64,000 nucleotides of DNA from Paramesorhizobium salinisoli (GTDB lineage: Bacteria > Pseudomonadota > Alphaproteobacteria > Rhizobiales > Rhizobiaceae), in the NCBI RefSeq assembly GCF_003335045.1, contig NZ_QOZG01000005.1, positions 62,001 to 126,000 on the forward strand, read 5' to 3'. A model generated the notes under the pieces. The model ran no database searches and was not told where the DNA came from. It saw only the letters and a program-made list of their open reading frames with translations. A program made the position numbers and the translations under genes. Each line of letters opens with the position of its first letter. Positions within the stretch are counted from its first letter, which is position 1. Shown here in pieces: positions 17,137 to 27,017 of the stretch.

Positions 17137-19026
17137 ATGCTTATATTGAACGACATTTCCGTGCGTATGGCCGGACGCCTTTTGATCGACCACGCCAGCG
17201 TCACGCTGCCTTCCGGGTCGAAGACCGGCTTTGTCGGCCGCAATGGCACGGGCAAATCCACCCTCTTCCGCGTCATCACCGGCGAGCTTGCGCCGGAGAC
17301 CGGCGATTTCTCGCTGCCCAAGAACACGCGCATCGGCCAGGTGGCGCAGGAAGCGCCCGGAACGGAAGAACCGCTGATCGAGATCGTGCTCAAGGCCGAC
17401 AAGGAGCGCACGGCGCTGCTTGAGGAAGCCGAGACCGCCACCGATCCGCACCGCATCGGCGATATCCACATGCGCCTTGCCGATATCGATGCGCATTCGG
17501 CGGAAGCGCGCGCAGGCGCGATCCTCTCCGGCCTGGGTTTCGACGCCGAGGCGCAGCGGCGCCCGGCCTCGTCGTTCTCCGGCGGCTGGCGGATGCGCGT
17601 GGCGCTTGCCGCCGTGCTTTTTTCCGAGCCGGACCTGCTGCTGCTCGACGAGCCGACCAATTATCTCGATCTGGAAGGCACGCTGTGGCTTGAGGATTAC
17701 GTACGGCGCTATCCGCACACCGTCATCCTTATCAGCCATGATCGCGACCTGCTCAACTCCGCCGTCAATTCGATCATGCATCTCGACCAGAGGAAGCTCA
17801 CCTTCTGGCGCGGCGGCTATGATCAGTTCGAGCGCCAACGTTCCGAGATGATCGAACTGCAGCAGAAACAGCGCGTCAAGCAGGAAAAGCAGCGCGAGCA
17901 CATGGAGGCCTTTGTCGAGCGCTTCCGCGCCAAGGCTTCCAAGGCGCGCCAGGCGCAGTCGCGCTTGAAGGCGTTGCAGAAGCTGAAGCCTATCGCCGCC
18001 CATATCGACGATCACGTCCAGCCATTCACGTTTCCCGATGCGGAGAAAAAAGCCGCCTCGCCGATCATCGCGCTCGAAAGCGCCGATGTCGGCTATACCC
18101 CGGGGAAGCCGGTCCTGCGCGATCTGTCCCTACGCATCGACAATGACGACCGCATCGCGCTGCTCGGCTCGAACGGCAACGGCAAATCGACGCTTGCCAA
18201 GCTGCTGGGCGGCAGGCTCAAACCCGAGACGGGCCAGTTGACGATTTCGCCAAACCTGAAGGTCTCCTTCTTCGCGCAGCACCAGCTCGACGACCTTGTG
18301 CCGGAGCACAACGCCATCGAGCATGTGCGCAAGCTGATGCCTGACCAGCCGGAAGCGAAGGTGCGTTCGCGCGTGGCACGGATGGGGCTTTCCACCGAAA
18401 AGATGATGACGCCGGCCAAGGACCTTTCCGGCGGCGAGAAGGCGCGCCTGCTGATGGGGCTTGCAACCTTCCACGGACCTAACCTGCTGATTCTCGACGA
18501 GCCGACCAACCATCTCGACATCGACAGCCGCGAGGAACTGGTCTACGCGCTCAACGGCTTCAACGGCGCGGTCATCCTCATCGCGCATGATAGGCACCTG
18601 ATCGAAGCGACCATGGACCGGCTTTGGCTGGTGCGCGGCGGCGAGGTAAAGCCCTATGACGGCGATCTGGAGGATTACCGCTCGCTGGTGCTGGCCGACA
18701 GCCGTTCCGGCGGCGGGGGTGCGAAATCAGCCAATCAGGGGCCGAAGATTTCCAAGGCCGACCAACGCCGCCTTGCCGTGCAGAAGCGGGAGACGCTGAA
18801 GCCGCTGAAGAAGAAGATCAACGACGCCGAGGCCGTGGTCCAAAAGCTGACGAAAAAGATCGGGGAATTGCAGGCGCAACTCGACGATCCCGAGCTTTAT
18901 GCTGAGGACGCATCCAAAGTCACCACGATCACGCGCGATATCGCCAAGGCGAAGGCGGAACTCGCCAAGGCTGAAGAAGCCTGGATGGCACTTTCCACTG
19001 AATATGAAGAGGCGATGGCTGAGTGA
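17137..19026 (+). CDS. ABC-F family ATPase (YheS-like)
   Basis: 629 residues with two ABC ATPase domains and no membrane segment, so this is a ribosome-associated ABC-F protein rather than a transporter. The first domain has GRNGTGKST, SFSGGWRMR and LLLLDEPTNYLD; the second has GSNGNGKST, LSGGEKAR and LILDEPTNHLD. A charged linker of about 80 residues joins them and a C-terminal coiled coil (LKPLKKKINDAEAVVQKL) follows, as in YheS and Uup. I use the ATG at 17137; a TTG 12 codons earlier is possible but not supported. Members relieve stalled ribosomes; antibiotic resistance is not implied. Confidence 0.93.
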   Translation: MLILNDISVRMAGRLLIDHASVTLPSGSKTGFVGRNGTGKSTLFRVITGELAPETGDFSLPKNTRIGQVAQEAPGTEEPLIEIVLKADKERTALLEEAETATDPHRIGDIHMRLADIDAHSAEARAGAILSGLGFDAEAQRRPASSFSGGWRMRVALAAVLFSEPDLLLLDEPTNYLDLEGTLWLEDYVRRYPHTVILISHDRDLLNSAVNSIMHLDQRKLTFWRGGYDQFERQRSEMIELQQKQRVKQEKQREHMEAFVERFRAKASKARQAQSRLKALQKLKPIAAHIDDHVQPFTFPDAEKKAASPIIALESADVGYTPGKPVLRDLSLRIDNDDRIALLGSNGNGKSTLAKLLGGRLKPETGQLTISPNLKVSFFAQHQLDDLVPEHNAIEHVRKLMPDQPEAKVRSRVARMGLSTEKMMTPAKDLSGGEKARLLMGLATFHGPNLLILDEPTNHLDIDSREELVYALNGFNGAVILIAHDRHLIEATMDRLWLVRGGEVKPYDGDLEDYRSLVLADSRSGGGGAKSANQGPKISKADQRRLAVQKRETLKPLKKKINDAEAVVQKLTKKIGELQAQLDDPELYAEDASKVTTITRDIAKAKAELAKAEEAWMALSTEYEEAMAE

Positions 19027-19084
19027 TCGGGGGCGGGTTCTGCCTTGTGGAAACGCCGGTGCAGCGCCCCTGAAATGAACTGCT

Positions 19085-19957
19085 TTACCCAAGCTCGAAT
19101 GTGGTGATCCCGTAGAGACGATCCAGCGGCAGGTTCGGCGTCGCGCCGCGATACATGCGGGCTGTCTCGAAGACGGGCTTCATCCCGTAGCGTTCGCAGA
19201 GTTTTTCGGCTGATTTGTTCGGCCCGGGCATGTCGAGAAGGATCAGTCCGCCGCCGATGCTTGCGACGAGCTTGCGGAAAAGCAGGTCGGCTCCGGCTTC
19301 GTTATCGGCGAATAGCGGCCCGATTTTGAAGCCCTCGCGGCAGGCGCGGATGGTTGCGAAGCCGGCAATAGCCGAATTGTCGATCAGTGCGAAACTTAGG
19401 CGCGTTTCGGCAGGCTTGAGCCATTCGCTGAGGAAGCCTCCGCGGGGGGCCGGATTGAACTGCCTGTCATAATCGAGAAGCATCGGCAGAAGCGCCGGCT
19501 TGACCGGGACAAGATTGTCGCCGGCCGGCTCATCACATGCGACATCGCCGCCATAGCGGAAATTGGCATGGGCATAGGCGAAGCCCGATCTGCGATAGTT
19601 GTCCTGTTGGGCGACGACGCCATCGAGGCCGATCGTGCGGCCTTTTCCCTGTCTTATCGCCGCTTGCCACAGGGCAAAGCCGATGCCCTGCCCGCGGAAA
19701 TCCGGATGCGCCATGTAGAAGCCGAGGAAGGCATAATTTTCATCGTAGCGCACCAGCGAAATGGCGGCTGCAAGCGCACCGCCGACCTCGGCAACATGAT
19801 AACCGCCAGGGTCCGCCGCCCAGAAGGCCGGGGCATCCTCGATACCGGGGTTCCAGCCCTCGCGAGCCGCCCAATCGATGATTGTATCGAGCTCGTCGCG
19901 CCGGGCGTTTCGAATGTCATTTCGAATGTCAGGCGGCGTCACGCCTTGCGTTCCCAT
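19085..19957 (-). CDS. Tandem GNAT acetyltransferase-like protein
   Basis: 290 residues with two acetyltransferase-fold halves. The N-terminal half has the acetyl-CoA loop (HPDFRGQGIGFALW, a Q/RxxGxG/A type motif). The C-terminal half (IDNSAIAGFATIR..., IGPLFADNEAGADLL) resembles the YitH/Acetyltransf_18 second domain. The acceptor is unknown. Its start overlaps the last 19 bp of holC, so it is probably the third gene of pepA-holC-GNAT. Confidence 0.85.
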   Translation of the reverse strand: MGTQGVTPPDIRNDIRNARRDELDTIIDWAAREGWNPGIEDAPAFWAADPGGYHVAEVGGALAAAISLVRYDENYAFLGFYMAHPDFRGQGIGFALWQAAIRQGKGRTIGLDGVVAQQDNYRRSGFAYAHANFRYGGDVACDEPAGDNLVPVKPALLPMLLDYDRQFNPAPRGGFLSEWLKPAETRLSFALIDNSAIAGFATIRACREGFKIGPLFADNEAGADLLFRKLVASIGGGLILLDMPGPNKSAEKLCERYGMKPVFETARMYRGATPNLPLDRLYGITTFELG

Positions 19958-20388
19958 TTTCTGTCAGACGTCTGCTGCCAGTAGGTCAGATCGTGCTGCT
20001 CGGCTTTCAGCGTTTTCCACTGGCTTCGCGCCCGCTCAAGTTGATCTTGATCGTGCCCGTCGAACATGACGACGATACGCTCATAATCCCCTGCCCGGCT
20101 GATCTCGGCCCCTTCGACGATGAAGCGCACCGTCGCGTTATTGGGGTTGGCGTCCGTTGTGGTGAGAATGACCGGTTGCTCGGCCGGGTATGGTTCCCTG
20201 TCCGTCCCATGCGCCAGGAACGACGCGTCGGACCATGTCCACAAATGGTTGTCCAGCGCATCGCGGCGCTCGTCGGTAGCGGTCTGGATCACCACCCGCC
20301 ACCCGCGCGAAAGCGAACGCTCCACGAGACCGGGCAACGCCTCCTCCAGCGTCGACTCGGTCAGATGGTAGAACAGGATTTCAGCCAT
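19939..20388 (-). CDS. holC: DNA polymerase III chi subunit
   Basis: 149 residues, beginning MAEILFYHLTESTLEEALP, the standard chi opening. Chi links the clamp loader (through psi in gammaproteobacteria) to SSB. Visible family features are the WTWSDASFLAHG block and PVILTT. The pepA-holC order is also that of E. coli. Alphaproteobacteria often lack a recognisable psi, so the partner here is unclear. Confidence 0.93.
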   Translation of the reverse strand: MAEILFYHLTESTLEEALPGLVERSLSRGWRVVIQTATDERRDALDNHLWTWSDASFLAHGTDREPYPAEQPVILTTTDANPNNATVRFIVEGAEISRAGDYERIVVMFDGHDQDQLERARSQWKTLKAEQHDLTYWQQTSDRKWERKA

Positions 20389-20424
20389 GGGGGCGGTTCC
20401 TATGCAGATGGAAGCGCTCGCGTC

Positions 20425-21918
20425 TCACCCCTCAAAATTATCCTGCACCAACCTGTCCAGCAACCGCACGCCGAAGCCCGAGGCCCAGGACTGGCTGTAT
20501 TCGTTGTTGGGCGCGCCGATGGCGGTTCCCGCCACGTCGAGATGCGCCCATGGCGTATCGCCGACGAAGCGCTTGAGGAATTGCGCAGCGGTAATCGCGC
20601 CGCCATTGCGTCCGCCGATGTTCTTCATGTCGGCGTTCTTGGAATCGATCAGCTTGTCATATTCGGAGCCGAGCGGCAGCCGCCAGAGCTTTTCACCCGT
20701 CGCCTGGCCTGCCTCATAAAGCTGGCCAGCCAGATCATCGTCGTTGGAGAAGAGGCCTGCATGATACTGGCCGAGCGCAACCATGACCGCGCCGGTCAGG
20801 GTTGCGAGATCGACCATGAAACGCGGCTTGAAACGGTCATTGGCGTACCAGAGCACATCGGCGAGGACCAGCCGTCCCTCCGCGTCGGTGTTGAGCACTT
20901 CGATCGTCTGGCCCGACATCGAGGTGACGATATCGCCCGGACGCTGCGCGTTGCCGTCAGGCATGTTCTCGGCAAGTCCGATAATGCCGATGGCGTTGAC
21001 CTTGGCCTTGCGCGCGGCAAGCGCATGGATGAGGCCCGTGACCGCGGCCGCGCCACCCATGTCGCCCTTCATGTCCTCCATACCCGCCGCCGGCTTGATC
21101 GAGATGCCGCCGGTATCGAAGACAACGCCCTTGCCGATGAAGGCGACGGGCTTTTCCTTATTCTTTCCGCCGTTCCATTCCATGATGGCGACGCGCGGCG
21201 GACGGACGGAGCCCTGCGCCACGCCGAGCAGCGCGCCCATGCCGAGCTTCTTCAATTCCTTTTCCGTGAGGATCTCGACCTTGACGCCGAGCTTCTCGAG
21301 CCTGACCGCCTCTTCAGCGAATTCAACAGGCCCCATGACATTCGCCGGCTCGTTGACCAGGTCGCGCGCGAGCTTGACGCCACCAGCGACGGCTTCCGCA
21401 TCGCCAAAGGCCTTTTTGGCGGCAGAGGGGTCATCGGTCTGCAGAGTGATCTTTGCCCCGCTCTTGGGCTCGTTTCCGTTGTCGTCGTTCTTCTTGGTCT
21501 TGTACTTGTCGAACCTGTAGCCGCGCAGCATCAGCCCCAAGGCAAAGTCGGCGGCGTTGTCCGCTGAAATCGGCACCTCCGGCAGGGCGAGTGTCACGGA
21601 AACCGTGCCAGCGTGGCCGATCTTGGAATAAGCGGCGCCGCCGATCCTGATCCAGTCATCATGGCCGAGCTTTGCCGGGTCGCCAACGCCGACCAGCACC
21701 ACCCGATCGACACCAGTGTCCTCGGGCGTCATTGTTTCGGCTGTTGCGCCCAGTTTTCCCTTGAAATCGGTTACTTCGATCAGCCGGGTGATCAGCGAGG
21801 CACTGACCGCAGCTTCGGCTTCCCGGGCAAATTTGCCATCTTTGGTGACCAGGATGATGGCAAGACCCTTTTCAGGGGTGGAAAACTCGGAAAAGCCGAT
21901 GGAAGGACGTTTGGACAT
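20425..21918 (-). CDS. pepA: Leucyl aminopeptidase (M17)
   Basis: 497 residues. The C-terminal catalytic domain carries the two-metal centre: [23 protein letters not shown] and the M17 signature NTDAEGRL. The N-terminal 170 residues form the variable alpha/beta domain. It removes N-terminal residues from peptides in the cytoplasm; in E. coli it is also the Xer accessory and carAB regulator, a role not shown here. Starts [12 protein letters not shown]. Divergent from lptF, an arrangement shared with E. coli. Confidence 0.96.
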   Translation of the reverse strand: MSKRPSIGFSEFSTPEKGLAIILVTKDGKFAREAEAAVSASLITRLIEVTDFKGKLGATAETMTPEDTGVDRVVLVGVGDPAKLGHDDWIRIGGAAYSKIGHAGTVSVTLALPEVPISADNAADFALGLMLRGYRFDKYKTKKNDDNGNEPKSGAKITLQTDDPSAAKKAFGDAEAVAGGVKLARDLVNEPANVMGPVEFAEEAVRLEKLGVKVEILTEKELKKLGMGALLGVAQGSVRPPRVAIMEWNGGKNKEKPVAFIGKGVVFDTGGISIKPAAGMEDMKGDMGGAAAVTGLIHALAARKAKVNAIGIIGLAENMPDGNAQRPGDIVTSMSGQTIEVLNTDAEGRLVLADVLWYANDRFKPRFMVDLATLTGAVMVALGQYHAGLFSNDDDLAGQLYEAGQATGEKLWRLPLGSEYDKLIDSKNADMKNIGGRNGGAITAAQFLKRFVGDTPWAHLDVAGTAIGAPNNEYSQSWASGFGVRLLDRLVQDNFEG

Positions 21919-22263
21919 GATAACTCCGGAAGTGAGGCATGGTAATATGCAAGGAGAGTCGCGAATTTGTCTCTTTCATGTGAGCCGAACGTGGCGAAAC
22001 GGCAAGACCTACTGCATAATTCCTTAAATCGGAATTGATTTGAGAAATCGTGTAGCAGTCAAAAATGTCAAAGCGTCCTTTGCGCATCCAACGGGACGCG
22101 CAGCGCTCCGGAACGTGTCGATCACGTTTTAGTAATTTGTTTACCGTGTTTCTTCGCCCATTTTTAGCCAAGGGCGGGTAGCATAGCTTATTAAAATGGG
22201 ACATATCCGTGCGCAAGGACGAGATATGCCACCAGTAAAACAGGATCAGGATGTAACTCCTAA
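21919..22263. promoter_or_regulatory. Divergent promoter region pepA / lptF
   Basis: 345 bp without a supported gene. It must contain promoters for pepA (minus) and the lptFGD-surA-pdxA-rsmA run (plus). A dispersed palindromic repeat occupies its centre. I could not assign promoter boxes with confidence. AGGATG lies 10 bases before the lptF ATG. Confidence 0.5.
22012..22076 (+). repeat. Dispersed palindromic repeat, copy A
   Basis: Contains CATAATTCCTTA, GAATTGATT, AATC, GTAGCAGTC and AAAA in the same order as the minus strand at 10688-10750. The core (TTAAATCGGAATTGATTTGA) is imperfectly palindromic and could fold in RNA. Confidence 0.6.
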
Positions 22264-23454
22264 ATGCGGTTGATCGAGTTATACATCCTGCGCCGCGTCG
22301 CACTCATGTTCTTTGCCGTCCTCTCGGCGGCGGTCGGCATTACATGGACGGTGCAGGTCCTGCAGCGCATCAATTTCCTGACCACGAGCGGCCAGACCTT
22401 CCAGACGATCGTACAGTTCAGTTCGCTGCTGCTCCCGTCGGTCATACCGCTGGTCATGCCGTTTGCGCTGGTCATCGCGATCACCCAGACGCTTTCGACG
22501 ATGAACCAGGATTCCGAGCTGGTCGTCATCAACGCCGCCGGAAGCCCGCGCTCGGCGGTGCTCAGGCCGATCCTGCTGTTTGCGCTGGTCATTTCCGTCA
22601 CGTCGTTCGTGATCGCAAACTTCGTCGATCCCTATGCCCGGCTGAATATGCGCGAAATGCTCGCCAATGCGAGCGCCGATCTCATCAACGTTGTCATCCA
22701 GGAGGGCACGTTCCGGCAACTCGGCGACAATCTCTATGTGCAGATCGCCGAACGCAAGGATGACGGGCGGATCGGCGGGCTGTTCATCGCCGATTCGCGC
22801 GATCCCAATGTCGATCTCATCTATTATGCCGTGGACGGCGTGGTCGCCAATACCGGCAAGACGGACGTGCTCCTGATGCAGAACGGCGAGGTCGAGCGGC
22901 GCGACGTCAAGACGGGCAATGTCTCGATCATCAAGTTCAACACCTACGCGTTCGACTTGAGCGAATTCGCAGCAGCAGCCGACGAGAAGATCATCTACGC
23001 CAAGGACAGACCGCTCAGCTATCTGCTGCATCCCGATCCAAACGATCCGCAGTTCCAGTCAAAACCGCTGCGCTTCACGGCGGAGTTGCACAAGCGCCTG
23101 ACCGAATGGCTCTATCCGCTTGTCTTCGCTTTGATAGCCCTTGCGGTGGCCGGCGATTCGCGTTCGTATCGCGAGGCGCGGATCTCCGCGTCCTTTACTG
23201 CGATCACCTTGTCGCTCGCCGTCTATTGGGCGGGATATTTCGCTGGCGAGCGCGCCGATAAAAGTGCCGATTTCGTCTACCTCCTCTATGCGATTCCGCT
23301 CGTGGTCAGCCTGATTGCGATCTACATGCTCGCGACGGGCCGGCGATTGTCGCTGCCTGCCGGATGGTTCGACATGATGCAGGACCGCTTCGACGCGCTG
23401 CGCCGTTTGCGGCTGCCGGGCCTGCACCACAACCGGACGGGAGGCGATGCATGA
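22264..23454 (+). CDS. lptF: LPS export ABC permease LptF
   Basis: 396-residue inner-membrane permease of the LptB2FG complex, which lifts LPS out of the inner membrane. There are three N-terminal helices (from IELYILRRVALMFF), a periplasmic beta-jellyroll of about 150 residues (with ADLINVVIQEGTFRQ) and three C-terminal helices. The stop overlaps the lptG start (ATGA). lptB and lptC are not in the window. Confidence 0.95.
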   Translation: MRLIELYILRRVALMFFAVLSAAVGITWTVQVLQRINFLTTSGQTFQTIVQFSSLLLPSVIPLVMPFALVIAITQTLSTMNQDSELVVINAAGSPRSAVLRPILLFALVISVTSFVIANFVDPYARLNMREMLANASADLINVVIQEGTFRQLGDNLYVQIAERKDDGRIGGLFIADSRDPNVDLIYYAVDGVVANTGKTDVLLMQNGEVERRDVKTGNVSIIKFNTYAFDLSEFAAAADEKIIYAKDRPLSYLLHPDPNDPQFQSKPLRFTAELHKRLTEWLYPLVFALIALAVAGDSRSYREARISASFTAITLSLAVYWAGYFAGERADKSADFVYLLYAIPLVVSLIAIYMLATGRRLSLPAGWFDMMQDRFDALRRLRLPGLHHNRTGGDA

Positions 23455-24539
23455 TCGGCTGGACCCTCGGACGCTACTTTTTCATGCGCTATGTGAAGAT
23501 CACGCTGTATTTCCTCCTGGGAATTTTCGCGTTGGCGCTGCTGCTCGACTTCACCGAAAATGCCGGCAAGCTCTCGGCGCTGCCCGATTATACCGTATGG
23601 GGGGCGCTCGGCATCTCGGCCATGCGCATACCCTTCATCATGCAAGAGATGATTCCGTTCGTGGCATTGTTTTCGGCCATGTCCACGCTGATCTCGCTCA
23701 ACCGCAAATATGAGCTTGTGGTGGCGCGTTCGGTCGGCGTATCGGCCTGGCAGTTTCTCCTGCCCGCATGTTTCGGCGCGTTTCTCTTCGGACTGGCGAC
23801 TATTTTCCTGCTCAACCCGCTTGCGGCCTACGGCTTCTCCAAGGCCGAGGAAATCCAGTCGTCCTGGACCAGCGGCAAGGTCAACGATGTTTCTGCATTG
23901 CGCGTGCCCTGGCTGCGCCAGAAGACCGACGACGGCGAGACGATCATCGGCGCCAAGAGCATCCTCGACCGTGGCGCAACGCTGGTGGATGCGACGTTCA
24001 TCGTGCTGGGCAGCGACAAGACGATCAAGGAGCGATTCGACGCGAAGACGGCGCAACTGGAAAACGGTTATTGGCAGCTCAACGATGTCAGGCGGTTCGC
24101 ATTGGCCCAGGAGCCGATCAACATTCCCTCCATGCGGATCGCCACTCAATTGCGCCCTGAATTCGTTGAAGAAAAGCTTGCCGCGCCGCAAACTATCCCG
24201 TTTTTCGAGTTGCGCCGCAAAATCGAAGTCGCCAAATCATTCGGCTATTCCGCCAATGCTTTCGACATGCAGTTTCAGTCCCTTCTGGCATTGCCGGCCC
24301 TGTTGATGGCGATGACGCTCATTGCTGCAACAGTGTCGTTGAAATTTGTGAGGTTTGGCCAATCCGGAACGATGATTCTGGGTGGCGTCCTCGCCGGGTT
24401 CGTGCTTTATGTCGTGACTGTTCTGGTCAAGGCGTTCGGGACCGCCGGATTCGTGCCACCCTTCGTGGCAGCCTGGGTCCCCGTCGTGATTGCAATGTTT
24501 TTTGGGGTCTCCTTTTTACTGCACAAGGAGGATGGTTAG
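23451..24539 (+). CDS. lptG: LPS export ABC permease LptG
   Basis: 362 residues, starting MIGWTLGRYFFMRYVK at the ATG in the ATGA overlap with lptF; open frame before it lies inside lptF. The topology is the same as LptF: three helices, a periplasmic domain (IGAKSILDRGATLVDATF), three helices. It partners LptF and LptB. Its TAG stop shares one base with the GTG start of lptD. Confidence 0.95.
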   Translation: MIGWTLGRYFFMRYVKITLYFLLGIFALALLLDFTENAGKLSALPDYTVWGALGISAMRIPFIMQEMIPFVALFSAMSTLISLNRKYELVVARSVGVSAWQFLLPACFGAFLFGLATIFLLNPLAAYGFSKAEEIQSSWTSGKVNDVSALRVPWLRQKTDDGETIIGAKSILDRGATLVDATFIVLGSDKTIKERFDAKTAQLENGYWQLNDVRRFALAQEPINIPSMRIATQLRPEFVEEKLAAPQTIPFFELRRKIEVAKSFGYSANAFDMQFQSLLALPALLMAMTLIAATVSLKFVRFGQSGTMILGGVLAGFVLYVVTVLVKAFGTAGFVPPFVAAWVPVVIAMFFGVSFLLHKEDG

Positions 24540-26875
24540 TGGGATTGAGTAAAGCCCGCACGGTGTTACCGGCGCGGCTCGCGTGGTTTTTGCGCGGGAC
24601 AGCGTTGGCGTGCGTCCTGATGACCCCTGCCCTATCCGTCTCGCATGCGCAGACGCAGAGCGAGCTATCGAGCTCGTTCAAGACCGACCCCAATGCCAAG
24701 ATGGTGTTGCAGGCGAATGAACTCGTCTATGACAACGATGCGCAAACGGTCACGGCTCAGGGCAATGTACAGATCGATTATGACGGGAATCACCTTGTCG
24801 CCCGGAAGGTGACCTATAATCAGCGCACCAACCGGATGACCGCCGAGGGCAATGTCGAGATCGTCGAGCGCGACGGTAACCGCATCTACTCCGACAAGAT
24901 GGATATCACCGACGATTTCCGCGAAGGCTTCGTCAACAGCCTGCGCGTCGAAACGGTGGACAACACCCGATTCGCCGCCGAAAGCGCTGAGCGCAGCAAC
25001 GGCGAAATCACGACTTTCAACAACGGCGTCTACACCGCCTGCGAACCCTGCAAAAAAAATCCGGACAAGCCGGTGCTGTGGCAGATCAAGGCGCGCAAGA
25101 TCATCTGGAACGGCACCACGAAAACCGTGCGCTTCGAGCGCGGCCGGTTCGAGATGTTCGGCATGCCGCTCGCCTATCTCCCGGCCTTCGAGATGGCTGA
25201 CCCGACGGTCAAGCGCAAGAGCGGCTTTCTGTTCCCTGGTTTCGCCTACAAGGACGAGTTGGGCTTCGGCATTCGCAACTCCTATTTCTGGAATCTTGCC
25301 CCCAATTACGATGTGACCCTTTCCAATACCGCCTACACCCAACAAGGCTTCCTGACAGAGGTGGAATGGCGCCACCGGCTGGAGAACGGCACCTATAATT
25401 TGCGCGCCGCCGGCATCCATCAGATGAAGCCAGGTGAATTCGACCTGGCTACCGTCGATCGGGAGAATACCGATCGCGGGATGATTGCGTCAAAAGGCAA
25501 GTTCGAGATCAACCCGCGCTGGACTTTCGGCTGGGATGTCATTGCTCAGTCGGACAAGAATTTCAGCCGTACATATAGTCTGCAGAATTATACCCAGCAG
25601 ACGCTGAGGTCCGAAATCTATCTGACCGGCTTGAACGACCGGAACTATTTCGACCTGCATTTCTACAAGTTCAACGTGCAGGAAAGCGTGTTGCCCGACA
25701 GCGAATGGGAGGTTAATTCGAAACAGCCCTGGGTGCTGCCAAGCATCGATTACTCCTACACGGCGCCCAATCCGGTCTATGGCGGTGAACTGAACTTCGA
25801 TATGAATGTGCAGGGCATCTACCGTGAAAACACCCAATATTCGACAGGCACATACCCGCGTATTCCGGGTCTGGGAGGCAGTAGCGGCCGGCTGACCGGC
25901 GAAGCGGAATGGAAGCGCACCTTCATCTCGCCCGGTGGGTTGGTCATCACGCCGCTTCTGGCGCTGCGCGGCGACGGCATCGGGGTCAACAGCGATTTCG
26001 ATCCGATCGGCACCGGCGATGTCGTTCGTTCCGAAGCCTTCCGCGCCATGGCGACGGCCGGGCTTGAAATGCGCTGGCCCATCCTGTTCTCGACAACGAG
26101 CACGACCCATATCATCGAGCCCATGGCGCAGGTCTTCCTGCGCAACAATGAGCGCTATGCGGGCCAACTTCCAAACGAGGATGCACAGAGCTTCGTCTTC
26201 GATGCGACGTCGCTGTTCCAGCGCGACAAATTCTCCGGCTACGACCGCGTCGAGGGCGGCCACCGCGCCAATCTCGGCGTCCGCTATTCCGGCAATTTCG
26301 GCAATGACTGGGCTGTCTACGGCCTGGCCGGCCAATCCTTTCAGCTGGGCGGCGTGAACTCCTTCGCCGAAAGCGATTTCGTCAATGTTGGCGCCGAATC
26401 CGGCCTGGAGACGGCGCGCTCGGATTATGTCGCGATGATTGGCCTGTCGAATTCGAAGGGCCTTTCCCTTGCGGCGCGCGGACGCTTCGATGAAGAGAGC
26501 TTCGAGGTACGCCGGGGCGAACTGGAGGCGCAGCAGAACTGGAAGCGCGTCAGCCTTTCAATGCGATATGCGTTCATCGACGCCCAGCCCGCATATGGTT
26601 ATGCCTATGATCGCCAGGAAGTCTCGCTCTCTGGCTCGACCAAGGTGACAGACAATTGGCGCGTCTTCGGATCAGGCACTTATGACATCGTTTCGGAGAC
26701 GCTCGTGCGCGCATCATCCGGCTTGGCATATGATGATGAATGCTTCACCTATGCGATGACCTATGTGCAGACACGCAACCCCGGCGAAACCGAAGCCTCG
26801 CACGGGGTCGGCTTCAACATCTCGTTCCGTACGCTGGGCGATTTGGGGACCAGTTCGTCGCAATTTGCGAACTAG
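24539..26875 (+). CDS. lptD: LPS-assembly protein LptD
   Basis: 778 residues, GTG start overlapping the lptG stop, with AAGGAGG just upstream. A signal peptide ends near SHAQT. An OstA/LptA-like jellyroll follows (about 50-200, LQANELVYDNDAQTVTAQGNV) and then the large C-terminal beta-barrel that inserts LPS into the outer leaflet with LptE. Cysteines are few: a CEPC pair at the end of the jellyroll and one in DDECFTYA, so the disulfide scheme of E. coli could be partly kept. Confidence 0.96.
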   Translation: MGLSKARTVLPARLAWFLRGTALACVLMTPALSVSHAQTQSELSSSFKTDPNAKMVLQANELVYDNDAQTVTAQGNVQIDYDGNHLVARKVTYNQRTNRMTAEGNVEIVERDGNRIYSDKMDITDDFREGFVNSLRVETVDNTRFAAESAERSNGEITTFNNGVYTACEPCKKNPDKPVLWQIKARKIIWNGTTKTVRFERGRFEMFGMPLAYLPAFEMADPTVKRKSGFLFPGFAYKDELGFGIRNSYFWNLAPNYDVTLSNTAYTQQGFLTEVEWRHRLENGTYNLRAAGIHQMKPGEFDLATVDRENTDRGMIASKGKFEINPRWTFGWDVIAQSDKNFSRTYSLQNYTQQTLRSEIYLTGLNDRNYFDLHFYKFNVQESVLPDSEWEVNSKQPWVLPSIDYSYTAPNPVYGGELNFDMNVQGIYRENTQYSTGTYPRIPGLGGSSGRLTGEAEWKRTFISPGGLVITPLLALRGDGIGVNSDFDPIGTGDVVRSEAFRAMATAGLEMRWPILFSTTSTTHIIEPMAQVFLRNNERYAGQLPNEDAQSFVFDATSLFQRDKFSGYDRVEGGHRANLGVRYSGNFGNDWAVYGLAGQSFQLGGVNSFAESDFVNVGAESGLETARSDYVAMIGLSNSKGLSLAARGRFDEESFEVRRGELEAQQNWKRVSLSMRYAFIDAQPAYGYAYDRQEVSLSGSTKVTDNWRVFGSGTYDIVSETLVRASSGLAYDDECFTYAMTYVQTRNPGETEASHGVGFNISFRTLGDLGTSSSQFAN

Positions 26876-27017
26876 GATGCCATTGGAGGCCAGCCGAGGT
26901 CATCGTTTCGCCGTACTAAGCCACTTATAGATGCAGGAACTCGCCTGAAAAATGCGAGCGATTTGAAGTTTACTGGCTATTTCGCCATAATGCTTCCAAA
27001 AATCGGGAAGAGACAGA

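Noticed and set aside
16537-18015. Long open frame on the minus strand (about 490 codons) opposite DinB and the ABC-F gene
   Set aside because: High-GC antisense frame; the plus strand has clear DinB and ABC-F motifs and the frame shows no domain.
17137-19026. Antibiotic-resistance ABC-F
   Set aside because: The linker and C-terminal coiled coil resemble YheS/Uup housekeeping types, not the known resistance subfamilies.
19882-21567. 561-codon plus-strand frame opposite holC/pepA
   Set aside because: Antisense shadow of pepA with catalytic motifs on the other strand; composition is Arg/His/Asp-rich and atypical.
22108-22128. GGAAC followed by CGTT in the pepA/lptF region
   Set aside because: Spacer is only 10 nt, which does not fit the EcfG promoter.
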